Shown piece after piece: positions 25,081-33,242 of a DNA stretch of 64,000 bases. Each line of letters opens with the position of its first letter. Positions within the stretch are counted from its first letter, which is position 1. Position numbers and translations under genes: made by a program. The DNA is taken from assembly GCA_003676145.1 (NCBI GenBank), contig NAUB01000019.1, positions 124,001 to 188,000 on the forward strand. Direction: 5' to 3'. The notes under the pieces are model-generated. The model searched no databases. It was not told the origin of the DNA and was given only the letters and a program-made list of their open reading frames with translations. The DNA is from a gamma proteobacterium symbiont of Stewartia floridana (GTDB lineage Bacteria > Pseudomonadota > Gammaproteobacteria > Chromatiales > Chromatiaceae).

Positions 25081-26517
25081 TTACAACGGCGCCACCTGCT
25101 CGGCCCAGGCCAGCAGGTCGGCAATCAATGCCCGCTTCTGTTCACTCAGCTCCGGATCCGCCTCCAGCTGATCCAGGGTCTGCAGGTAGAGATCCAGGTT
25201 GATGCTGCCTCCCCCCTCCTCCATCATCAGGCGTTCACTGCGATACTCCTCCCAGCGCTGGCGCTCCTCCTGATTCAGGGTTTCCGGCCAGTTTCTGGCC
25301 CGGTAACGGAACAGCATCTCCACCAGTCTTGGATCATCGAATACCGGCGGAAAATCGGCCAGGGTCTCAGGCTGCGACTCAATGATCTGATTCATTCGTT
25401 GTCGGTCACTGCGCGAAAAGAATCCTCCGGAGTAGATCGCCAGATCGGGATCGCTTACCGGCTCGAACTCACGCTGCCGATGGATCTGTTCGATGTCAGC
25501 CATGAAGCGGTCCGCCTTCAGCAGCGCCGCCCGATGCCGCTCCGCCTGGTCGAGGTCGATCTGCCAACGCTCCGCAGATTGCGGATCCAGGGTTTTGATC
25601 GGCACCACCACCGGACATTTATTGATGTGAATCGTCTTGATCGGCAAGCGCGCCACATCTTCCGGGAGTTGATCTTTGGGTGTGAACAGACGTTGATGCA
25701 GGGTCTCCACATCGAGCGAGAACAGCGGCTCCGGATCGTAGCGCAGATCGTATACCACAATGCCGTTGGGATTCGCCGGATGTTTGATCAACGGCATCAC
25801 CATGGCGATACACCCCTGAGCCGCCGGGTACATGGCGGAGACGTGCAACACCGCCTCACGCTGCTGCAGATTCAGACGCGATGCAACCACCTGTTTGGCA
25901 CGGCTGTTGAACAGATAGTCATACAGCTTCGGCTGGCGCTGCTTGACCAGTCTGGCCATACCGATGGTGGCGTAGACATCCGACAGGGCGTCATGAGCGG
26001 CCGCGTGCTCTATGCCGTTCGCCACACTCAACTCCTCCAGCCGGAAGCTGGTCACCCCCTGGTCGTTTTTCGGCCACTCGATTCCCTCAGGTCGCAACGC
26101 GTGGGTCAGTCGAACCATATCGATGATATCCCAGCGGGATGAACCGTTCTGCCACTCTCTGGCATAGGGGTCGTAGAGATTTCGATAGAGGGTATTGCGG
26201 GTGACTTCATCGTCGAAACGCAGACTGTTATAACCCACACCGCAGGTTCCCGGGGTTGCCAGCTGTTGATGGATAGCGCGAATGAACTCGGCCTCCACCA
26301 GACCATGCTGCTGGGCATATTGAGGAGTTATTCCGGTGATCATGCAGGCGATCGGCTGGGGCAGCATGTCGTCACTGGGTTTACAGTAGACGACCAGCGG
26401 TTCACCCACAGGATTGAGATCCTCATCGGTGCGCACACCGGCAAACTGGGAAGCCCGGTCGCGACGGGGATCCGCCCCCCAGGTCTCATAATCGTGCCAA
26501 TAGAAACTGAATGTCAT
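25081..26517 (-). CDS. sbcB: Exodeoxyribonuclease I
   Basis: A 478-residue 3'-5' exonuclease acting on single-stranded DNA in recombination and mismatch repair. The start TFSFYWHDYETWGADPRRDR holds the DEDDh family first acidic motif (DYETWG), with GYNSLRFDDEVTRNTLYRN as Exo II and AHDALSDVYATIGMARL as Exo III. The later SH3-like and helical domains are full length; E. coli ExoI has 475 residues. The chosen ATG begins directly at this conserved start; the open frame extends 20 codons upstream without support. It lies downstream of the TRAP permease gene on the same strand, 34 bases away. Confidence 0.97.
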   Translation of the reverse strand: MTFSFYWHDYETWGADPRRDRASQFAGVRTDEDLNPVGEPLVVYCKPSDDMLPQPIACMITGITPQYAQQHGLVEAEFIRAIHQQLATPGTCGVGYNSLRFDDEVTRNTLYRNLYDPYAREWQNGSSRWDIIDMVRLTHALRPEGIEWPKNDQGVTSFRLEELSVANGIEHAAAHDALSDVYATIGMARLVKQRQPKLYDYLFNSRAKQVVASRLNLQQREAVLHVSAMYPAAQGCIAMVMPLIKHPANPNGIVVYDLRYDPEPLFSLDVETLHQRLFTPKDQLPEDVARLPIKTIHINKCPVVVPIKTLDPQSAERWQIDLDQAERHRAALLKADRFMADIEQIHRQREFEPVSDPDLAIYSGGFFSRSDRQRMNQIIESQPETLADFPPVFDDPRLVEMLFRYRARNWPETLNQEERQRWEEYRSERLMMEEGGGSINLDLYLQTLDQLEADPELSEQKRALIADLLAWAEQVAPL

Positions 26518-26524
26518 ATTCGTA

Positions 26525-26545
26525 GGGCCTGTTAAGACGAATCCA
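26525..26545. repeat. Partial copy of CTGTTAACAC repeat family
   Basis: GGGCCTGTTAAGACGAATCC between sbcB and the TRAP gene resembles one arm of the palindrome at 40305-40361 and the copies at 17112 and 23634. Confidence 0.45.
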
Positions 26546-26551
26546 AAATCG

Positions 26552-29092
26552 TTAATCCTTACGCCGTTGCTGCACAAACAGAATCAACGCCAAGAGCAGC
26601 AGCGGCAGTATCAGAAACCAGTTTTTATCCGGTTGCTGTTGAGGCAGATAGTAGCCGTGGACCCGGTGGGTGAAACCCGCTTCCAGGCCAGCCCCTTCCG
26701 CCGCACTCATAAACACCACGTCAACCACTCTCAGCCCTTCACTATCCGCTTCGGTCAACAAGCCAAAGGACTCAAGGGAGAGCTCACCCTGCATCGTCGG
26801 CGCCTGCAGCAGCACATCCTTTTTTATCATCTCACCACGCTCATCCTCCACCTCCACCTGCACCCGCAGCTTGTCACCGGATTGCAGTTCAGCAAGATAG
26901 CCATCGATCTGCTGGGGCGGCTGCCACGCCATGGATGGATAGAACTGCTGCTGCCAGAAATCGGGCCGGAACAGGGAGAACACCACCACCAGCAGTGCGG
27001 CACTCTCCCATAAGCGACTGCGCACGATCAGCCAACCCTGGGTTGCGGAGACAAACAGCAGCATTGCCGCAAGACCCTGCAGTGCGACAAACAGAAAATC
27101 CCCCACACCGGCGACACCGATCATCAGCAGCTCGGTGTTGAAGATAAACATAAAAGGCAGAATCGCGGTACGGATATCGTAAAAAAATGAACGCAGACCG
27201 GTTTGGATCGGATCGCCGCCGGAGATGCCCGCGGCGGCATAGGCCGCCAGACCTACCGGTGGTGTGTCATCGGCCAGGATGCCGAAATAGAAGACAAACA
27301 TGTGCACCGCGACCAATGGTATGTCGAGTCCGTGGGAAGCGGAGAGCTGCACGATCACCGGGGCCATCAGGGTCGAAACCACGATGTAGTTCGCCGTGGT
27401 GGGCAGGCCCATACCCAGAATCATACAGATCAGGGCGGTGAGTATCAGCATCAGCACCACCGAACCCATGGAGAGCACTTCCACCAACTCTCCAAGCACC
27501 TGGCCGATACCGGTCAGGCTGACGGTTCCCACCACGATACCGGCGGTGGCGGTAGCGACACCGATACCGATCATGTTTCTGGCGCCATTCTCCAGACCGG
27601 TGATCAGGGATCTGAAACCATTGCTGAACCCTTGCCTCAACCGATTGCCGTTATAGAGGGCTCGTAACGCCTCCTGAGTCAGCTGGATCACCATCATCAG
27701 ACAGATCGCATAGAAGACTGATGTGGCCGGAGAGAGACGCAGCAACATCAGGCACCAGACCAGCACCAGGATAGGCAATAGAAAATGGAGTCCGCCCAAC
27801 AGGGCCTGACCTGGGGTCAGCCCCTCAAGGGTCTGCTCATCCTGCTGGCGCAATCCATAGCGGACCTCAGCGTAGATCAACAATCCGTAGAGCGACAGGA
27901 TCAACAGGGCATTTCCCCAGAAACTGTGCTCCCCCAGCAAATGATCCACCAACCCCACCAGCCAATACGCCAGCAGAAAAAACAGCGCCACCCCAGAGAG
28001 GGTCAAGCCCCAGCGGAGCAGGCGGGACCAGAGCGTGCCCACACGCTTGCGGTGTGCCGCAGGCATACCCGCCTTGACCGCCTCCAGGTGGACCAGATAG
28101 AGCAGTGCGATGTAACTCAGCAGGGCAGGCAGAAAGGCGTGCTTGATCACCTGCAGATAGGAGAGGTTGAGGTACTCCACCATGAGGAACGCAGCCGCTC
28201 CCATCACCGGCGGCATGATCTGACCATTGGTCGAAGCCGCCACTTCGATCGCTCCGGACTTCTCTGAAGAGAAACCGATCTTCTTCATCAAGGGGATGGT
28301 AAAGGTACCGGTGGTAACCACATTGGCGATGGATGAGCCGGAGACCATACCGGTCAATCCCGATGCCAGTACCGCGGCTTTGGCAGGGCCTCCGCGCCTA
28401 TGCCCCACCAGGGCATAGGCGACTCGGATGAAATAGTGTCCCCCGCCGGCCTGCTCCAACAGGCTGCCGAACAGAACAAACAGAAACACGAACCCGGCGG
28501 ATACCCCCACCGCGACACCGAATACTCCCTCGGTGGAGAGCCACTGGTGTGAGGCAACCCGCTCCAGAGAAGCCCCTTTATGGGCCAGCAGGTCGGGTAG
28601 TATGGGCCCGGCAAAGGTATAGCCTAAAAAGCAGGCACCGATCAGCATCAGCGGCCAACCCAGCGCCCTTCGGGTTGCTTCCAACAGTAACAACACACCG
28701 GCCACCGCCACCGCCACATCGAATCCGGAGGGAGCCCCTGCCCGCTCAGCCAACGCTTCATAAAAGAGAAACAGATAGGCGGCGCAAAAGGCGGCGGTTG
28801 CCGCCAACAACCAGTCCAGCAAGGGGATCCGATGGCTGATGCGTCGTCTGAAGGGAAAAAACAGATAGGCCAGAAAAATTGCAAAGGCGAGGTGGATTGA
28901 ACGGATCTCAGTATCGTTGAAGACACCGATCCCAAAGGTAAAAGGGAGTGGCGAGGCAGCCCACAGTTGAAACAACGCCCAGCAGAGCGCGGTAGCCATG
29001 AGAAAACTTTTGGTCAAACCTGTGGGACGCCTCCCACCGTACTCAACCGTCTCCACCATTTCCAACTGATTTACGTTATTCTTCTGCACCAT
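26552..29092 (-). CDS. TRAP transporter fused DctQM permease (4TM/12TM, TAXI type)
   Basis: An 846-residue membrane protein, using the ATG at 29092; the frame stays open upstream but that part would overlap the divergent gene, and an ATG at 29059 is also possible. The small DctQ-like helices come first, followed by the large DctM-like part with TGMVSGSSIANVVTTGTFTIP and MILGMGLPTTANYIVVSTLM. The C-terminus carries a soluble DUF3394-like domain (LRVQVEVEDERGEMIKKDVL) before a last membrane helix. It imports a substrate by Na+ or H+ symport, together with a TAXI binding protein; that protein is encoded at 30170 on the same strand. Substrate unknown, dicarboxylates or amino acids being usual. 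Confidence 0.93.
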   Translation of the reverse strand: MVQKNNVNQLEMVETVEYGGRRPTGLTKSFLMATALCWALFQLWAASPLPFTFGIGVFNDTEIRSIHLAFAIFLAYLFFPFRRRISHRIPLLDWLLAATAAFCAAYLFLFYEALAERAGAPSGFDVAVAVAGVLLLLEATRRALGWPLMLIGACFLGYTFAGPILPDLLAHKGASLERVASHQWLSTEGVFGVAVGVSAGFVFLFVLFGSLLEQAGGGHYFIRVAYALVGHRRGGPAKAAVLASGLTGMVSGSSIANVVTTGTFTIPLMKKIGFSSEKSGAIEVAASTNGQIMPPVMGAAAFLMVEYLNLSYLQVIKHAFLPALLSYIALLYLVHLEAVKAGMPAAHRKRVGTLWSRLLRWGLTLSGVALFFLLAYWLVGLVDHLLGEHSFWGNALLILSLYGLLIYAEVRYGLRQQDEQTLEGLTPGQALLGGLHFLLPILVLVWCLMLLRLSPATSVFYAICLMMVIQLTQEALRALYNGNRLRQGFSNGFRSLITGLENGARNMIGIGVATATAGIVVGTVSLTGIGQVLGELVEVLSMGSVVLMLILTALICMILGMGLPTTANYIVVSTLMAPVIVQLSASHGLDIPLVAVHMFVFYFGILADDTPPVGLAAYAAAGISGGDPIQTGLRSFFYDIRTAILPFMFIFNTELLMIGVAGVGDFLFVALQGLAAMLLFVSATQGWLIVRSRLWESAALLVVVFSLFRPDFWQQQFYPSMAWQPPQQIDGYLAELQSGDKLRVQVEVEDERGEMIKKDVLLQAPTMQGELSLESFGLLTEADSEGLRVVDVVFMSAAEGAGLEAGFTHRVHGYYLPQQQPDKNWFLILPLLLLALILFVQQRRKD

Positions 29093-29117
29093 CTGTTCAC
29101 AACCTGCCAGGCGAGCC

Positions 29118-29858
29118 ATGTGTCTGAAATCTCTGTCAGCTACTCTATCACTCTTGATCTGTTGCGTATCGATCCTGCCGGTTTTTGCGGATGATGGGGT
29201 AGAGTCCTCCTGGCGCCACCAGGTCGAACTGGGATTGAATGGGGCCTCCGGCAACAGTGAGACGTTGAACCTTCATCTGGGTTTCAATACCGATTATGCC
29301 GATCCGCTGAAAACCTGGAAATTCTCATCCGCCTACGATCGTTCGAAAAGCGATGGTGATATCTCCGCAAACCGCTTCTTCGCCGACCTGAAACGAGAGT
29401 GGATCTGGCCGCAGAATCCCTGGTTCTCATTCCTTCAGGGACGCTACGACTGGGATGAGTTCAAGGATTGGGACGATCGTCTCTCCGCCTCCGGCGGTAC
29501 CGGTTACCAGCATCTGAAGAACGACAGCTGGGATATCGCCAGCCGGATCGGTCTGGGTGGATCGATCAGCCGGGGCGATGATGAGGATATCAGAACCCCG
29601 GAACTGGTACTGGCGCTCGATCTGGGCTGGATCATCTCCGAGTTTGAGCGATTCGAGTTCACCACAGCCTTCTATCCGGATCTGGACGATACCGGGGAGT
29701 ACCGCAATCTGACGGCTCTAAACTGGTCGATAAAAATGGCCGAGGCGCGCAATCTTGCCATCAAACTCGGACTGAGAAACGAATACGACTCCGATGTCAG
29801 TGAAGGTCAGGAGAACAACGACTTCACCTACAACCTCTCACTGCTATGGCAGATCTGA
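29118..29858 (+). CDS. DUF481 outer-membrane beta-barrel protein
   Basis: A 246-residue protein with signal peptide (MCLKSLSATLSLLICCVSIL, then PVFADDG). The mature part has alternating beta strands: LGLNGASGNSETLNLHLGFN, FFADLKREWIWPQNPWFSFL, and ends LSLLWQI with a C-terminal aromatic strand and hydrophobic terminal residue, as expected of a barrel inserted by BAM. It fits the DUF481 (YdiY-like) family, whose role is unclear. It is divergent from the TRAP permease and sits between that gene and its binding-protein gene; the two start codons are only about 25 bases apart, so promoters must overlap coding sequence. Confidence 0.9.
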   Translation: MCLKSLSATLSLLICCVSILPVFADDGVESSWRHQVELGLNGASGNSETLNLHLGFNTDYADPLKTWKFSSAYDRSKSDGDISANRFFADLKREWIWPQNPWFSFLQGRYDWDEFKDWDDRLSASGGTGYQHLKNDSWDIASRIGLGGSISRGDDEDIRTPELVLALDLGWIISEFERFEFTTAFYPDLDDTGEYRNLTALNWSIKMAEARNLAIKLGLRNEYDSDVSEGQENNDFTYNLSLLWQI

Positions 29859-29910
29859 TCGGTCCGATTCTGACGGCTCGATGTGATGATCTGGTTTAGT
29901 GAACAATTCA

Positions 29911-29950
29911 TCCGCGAATGGACGCCAATCACCGCGAATGTTCGCCAATC
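29911..29950. repeat. CCGCGAATGGACGC repeat copy, doubled
   Basis: TCCGCGAATGGACGCCAATC is followed directly by ACCGCGAATGTTCGCCAATC, two 20-base half-units of the dispersed family seen at 24797. Confidence 0.6.
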
Positions 29951-30122
29951 AATATAACTGTCACTCTTATACGGAAAAGTCTGCTGTGGCTTGTGCCGAG
30001 CTGATGCTGAAGATCAAGCGCGTCTGATACCCATGCCTGCCGTTCGGCTGGATCGCTTCAACCAGCTCGGTGTAGGTCAGATTGAGTTCACTGTAATCTG
30101 TTGCGGTGCTTTTGAATATTGC

Positions 30123-30154
30123 ATGGGCTGGTGCATGACTCGGCACCAGCCCAT
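30123..30154 (-). terminator. Hairpin after TAXI binding-protein gene
   Basis: ATGGGCTGGTGC pairs perfectly with GCACCAGCCCAT (12 bp, eight-base loop), starting 15 bases downstream of the TAXI gene stop. It lacks a clear U-tract. Confidence 0.55.
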
Positions 30155-30169
30155 CCGATCAGGTGAGGA

Positions 30170-31120
30170 TTAAAGCCAACCCTTCTCTTTGTAGTAGCGC
30201 ATCGCACCTTTGTGAAATGGCGCGCTATTACCCTGCAACATATCTGCTGCCTGGAGGTGGGCGAAAGCAGGATGCAGCTGGCGGAATTTATCCAGGTTAT
30301 CGAACACCGTCTTGACCAGTTGATAGACAACCTCTTCATCAACATGCTCCGCGGTAACCAGGGTCGCCTTGACACCGAAGGTGGGGGTATCCCTATCACT
30401 GCCACGATAGATCCCACCAGCCACCGTCGCCGGTGCATAGTAGGGGGTTGTCTCGATCAGTTTTTTCACCAGATCCCCATCCACCGCAACCAGGTGGGTA
30501 TCGCAGGCGGTTGCCGCCTCTTTGATCGAGGCGTTGGGGTGGCCAACGACATAGACCATGGCATCGATCTTGTTGTCGCACAGGGCTCTGGCCTGTTCAG
30601 TGGCTTTCAACTCCGAAGCCAGCTTGAAATCCTGTTTGCTCCAGCCATGTTTCTCCATCATGACCTCCATGGTGCCCCGTTGTCCTGAACCCGGATTACC
30701 GATATTGACTCGTTTACCTTTCAAATCCGCAAAGGTTTTGACACCGCTCTCTTTACGGGCCATTACGGTAAAGGGTTCGCTATGGATCGAGAACACCGCC
30801 CGCAGACTCTTGTTGGCACCCTGCTTGGAGAACTTCGAACTGCCCTGATAGGCGTGATACTGCCAATCGGACTGGGCCACACCGAAATCGAGCTCTTTTG
30901 CGGCAATGGTATTGAGATTGAAGATCGATCCACCGGTGGATTCCACGGAGCAACGTATTCCATGATCCTTTCTGCCCTTGTTCAGCAATCGGCAGATAGC
31001 GCCACCGGTCGGATAGTAGACCCCGGTAAGACCACCGGTTCCAATACTGATAAACCGCTGTTCAGCACTGACGCCGAGCAGCGGTAACATCAACAGACAT
31101 AGCCCGAATAGCTTTTTCAT
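30170..31120 (-). CDS. TAXI-family TRAP transporter substrate-binding protein
   Basis: A 316-residue periplasmic protein with signal peptide (MKKLFGLCLLMLPLLGVSAE). It shows the TAXI signature near the start of the mature chain, ISIGTGGLTGVYYPTGGAIC, followed by VESTGGSIFNLNTIAAKELDFGVAQSD and LKGKRVNIGNPGSGQRGTMEVMM. It delivers substrate to the fused permease encoded at 26552-29092. GGAGG at nine-base spacing supports the ATG. The DUF481 gene lies between the two transporter genes on the opposite strand, so the pair is not a simple operon although both run the same way. Confidence 0.95.
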   Translation of the reverse strand: MKKLFGLCLLMLPLLGVSAEQRFISIGTGGLTGVYYPTGGAICRLLNKGRKDHGIRCSVESTGGSIFNLNTIAAKELDFGVAQSDWQYHAYQGSSKFSKQGANKSLRAVFSIHSEPFTVMARKESGVKTFADLKGKRVNIGNPGSGQRGTMEVMMEKHGWSKQDFKLASELKATEQARALCDNKIDAMVYVVGHPNASIKEAATACDTHLVAVDGDLVKKLIETTPYYAPATVAGGIYRGSDRDTPTFGVKATLVTAEHVDEEVVYQLVKTVFDNLDKFRQLHPAFAHLQAADMLQGNSAPFHKGAMRYYKEKGWL

Positions 31121-31221
31121 GTTTCACGACCTCCGTTATATTTTTGATCTTTGAATTCTAATTCTGTTCATCCCCACTTCAGACTGACTGACTCTGTGGG
31201 AATTGCTGAATGCGTCGAATG

Positions 31222-32001
31222 TTACTTCAAAAAGCTCGCCACCGCTTGAGCAAAAGGAACCGGTTGCTCCGCATACAGCCAGTGACCGGCAGCGTGAATC
31301 ATGCGTCTACGATTGTGCGGAAAGTAGTCATCGATGTGCCTGATCACCTGCTGGTTCACATAATCCGACAGCTCACCATGAATGAACAGGGCATCCCCGG
31401 GGAAGGTGTTACCTGCCACCTCGGGAAAGTCTGTCAGCAGCGGTATCGCGTCTTTCAAGCTCTGCAGATTGAAGCGCCACTCCCACTGCTCTCCCCTTTT
31501 CTGCAGATTCTGCAGCAGGTATTGGCGAACCCCTGGTTCGGCAACATAGTCGGAGAGATGAAGATCGGCTGCATCACGACTCTCCAGCTGCGCCAGGGGC
31601 AGGCTCTGCAGTCCCTTGAATATGGATGCAAAACGGTGCTCGTAGGCGACCGGTGCAATATCCGCCACCAGCAACTTCTCCACCCGCTCAGGATTTGTAA
31701 GAGCGGTCAGCATGGCCACTTTACCACCCATACTGTGTCCCAGCAGTGAGACTGTCTGCAGATCGAGATGGTCACACAGGGCCAGCAGGTCATCTACCAT
31801 CAACGGATAGCTCATCTCACTGTAGTGTGGAGATCGACCATGGTTGCGCAGATCCAGGTTGATGATTCTGAACTGATCCTGAAGCAGCCGGACTATACCC
31901 ATCCAATTGCTCGACGATCCGAACAGTCCATGCATCAGACAGAGCACCGGCTTTTCAGAATCACCCAGATCTCTGAAGTAGAGCGGTGGCGTATCACTCA
32001 T
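31222..32001 (-). CDS. Alpha/beta hydrolase, YbfF-like esterase
   Basis: A 259-residue cytoplasmic hydrolase. CLMHGLFGSSSNW forms the oxyanion region, LDLRNHGRSP follows, the nucleophile elbow is GHSMGG, and the C-terminal catalytic histidine is in HAAGHWLYAE. The pattern LRNHG...GHSMGGK matches the YbfF esterase group, which hydrolyses short acyl esters or acyl-CoA. The ATG shares one base with the upstream stop (TGATG), so it is coupled to the methyltransferase. A BioH role with the methyltransferase as BioC is an alternative, but the sequence is closer to YbfF. Confidence 0.92.
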   Translation of the reverse strand: MSDTPPLYFRDLGDSEKPVLCLMHGLFGSSSNWMGIVRLLQDQFRIINLDLRNHGRSPHYSEMSYPLMVDDLLALCDHLDLQTVSLLGHSMGGKVAMLTALTNPERVEKLLVADIAPVAYEHRFASIFKGLQSLPLAQLESRDAADLHLSDYVAEPGVRQYLLQNLQKRGEQWEWRFNLQSLKDAIPLLTDFPEVAGNTFPGDALFIHGELSDYVNQQVIRHIDDYFPHNRRRMIHAAGHWLYAEQPVPFAQAVASFLK

Positions 32002-33206
32002 CACTCACTCCTATCTGTTTCATGGGGTGCATAGAGACACTCAAGATCATACAGCTGGATGAACAGATTCAAAGCCTGCTGTGGCTCAATGGACTCTCCG
32101 GTCAGCCGTTGAAACAGCTGTGAAGCGCTAAAACCGCTGTCGCTTTGTGACGCAGCCGTGAGCAGCCGATGGGCCAATCCCTGCGCATCAATCGACAGCT
32201 TGCGTCCACGCAGCAACCACACTGTGTCGCCTGTCTCATCGGTTACCCGTCTTAACTGAGGACTCAGACAAAACCGTTTCGAGAGGAACGCTTCCCTGCT
32301 CGGGGGATGTCGCGGCTGATCCTCCTTTCTTGCCGCCACCAGAGTCAGTTTGGGTCGGTAGGTAAGGCGTTCGATCAGTTGATAGGTCATCGAGGGTTCA
32401 AGGCTCTGCAGTCGTTCGATCAGCGCCTCATCGTCACAGATCGTCTTCAGCGACCAGTCATCAGGCTGATGCCAACGAATAAACTGCAAGCCAGCCTTAT
32501 CCAGTAACTGCAACAAACCCTCGATGTCATAACTCTGCTCATGCACATGCAGACATCGATCGGCAAACTCCACCTCATCCACAGATGAGGTACCCTGCCA
32601 GCAGTTGCCATGAAATACCCCCTTCTCGGCAATCCGTGCCAGGGCTCTGGCCGTCTCAGCCCGCTGCCCATCTTGCTCAGCCGATGGTGTAACCATCTGC
32701 AGCGCCTGGAGAAAACGATCCAGAGGCTGCCGGCCATAGCGACCATCGACCATCAGTGACAACACCCCATGAGGCGCCAGTTGTTCAGTCAGCTGCTGCA
32801 GGCCTCTCAGTGGGTCACTCAGATGGTGTATTACGCCATAGGAGAGAATTACATCATAGCCCTGACTCACCCCTGGCAGGGAGGCAGGGTCGAGCAGATC
32901 GGCAAGATGAAAACTCAGGTTGGCGAGGGCGCTACTGCGGATATTCGCGGAAGCTTCGTCGATCGCCACCCGGTTGATATCGATGCCGGTGAACCGATCA
33001 TCGGGCTGCAGGGCTGCGGCCTCGGTCAGATTGATTCCCCGTCCACAACCCGCCTCGAGCAGCTGAAGCTGCCTGGGCATCCCTGCGGGTCGTTCGATGT
33101 AACTCAGCAGCAACCGTGCATGGTAGGCATCGCAGTCGGGCCTGTTCCCCGGCGGATAGGGGTAGGCTTCATAAAAGGCCCGAACAGCCGCAGTCACCCG
33201 GTCCAA
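32001..33206 (-). CDS. Class I SAM-dependent methyltransferase with C-terminal extension
   Basis: A 401-residue protein. The Rossmann methyltransferase part shows motif I LLEAGCGRGINLTEAA (about residues 49-64), DRFTGIDINRVAIDEA, and DVILSYGVIHHLSDP. N-terminal AFYEAYPYPP is typical of a tRNA- or protein-type methyltransferase subgroup. About 130 further residues (RPKLTLVAARKEDQPRH onwards, ending in a winged-helix-like LFQRLTGESIEPQQALNLFI) form a second domain of the kind described as a methyltransferase regulatory domain. It follows lpd by 36 bases and overlaps the hydrolase gene by one base. Substrate unknown. Confidence 0.88.
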   Translation of the reverse strand: MDRVTAAVRAFYEAYPYPPGNRPDCDAYHARLLLSYIERPAGMPRQLQLLEAGCGRGINLTEAAALQPDDRFTGIDINRVAIDEASANIRSSALANLSFHLADLLDPASLPGVSQGYDVILSYGVIHHLSDPLRGLQQLTEQLAPHGVLSLMVDGRYGRQPLDRFLQALQMVTPSAEQDGQRAETARALARIAEKGVFHGNCWQGTSSVDEVEFADRCLHVHEQSYDIEGLLQLLDKAGLQFIRWHQPDDWSLKTICDDEALIERLQSLEPSMTYQLIERLTYRPKLTLVAARKEDQPRHPPSREAFLSKRFCLSPQLRRVTDETGDTVWLLRGRKLSIDAQGLAHRLLTAASQSDSGFSASQLFQRLTGESIEPQQALNLFIQLYDLECLYAPHETDRSE

Positions 33207-33242
33207 CTTGTCTTACCCTGTCGGGATCTCAACCAGCCCTGC

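Larger units (their letters stand above)
29859..30169. other. Intergenic region with repeat and terminator hairpin
   Basis: The 311 bases between two convergent genes hold a copy of the dispersed repeat at 29911-29950 and a strong hairpin at 30123-30154. No gene is supported. Confidence 0.5.

Noticed and set aside
31222-33206. BioC/BioH biotin gene pair
   Set aside because: The hydrolase has GHSMGG and YbfF-type flanks, and the methyltransferase has an additional C-terminal domain not found in BioC.
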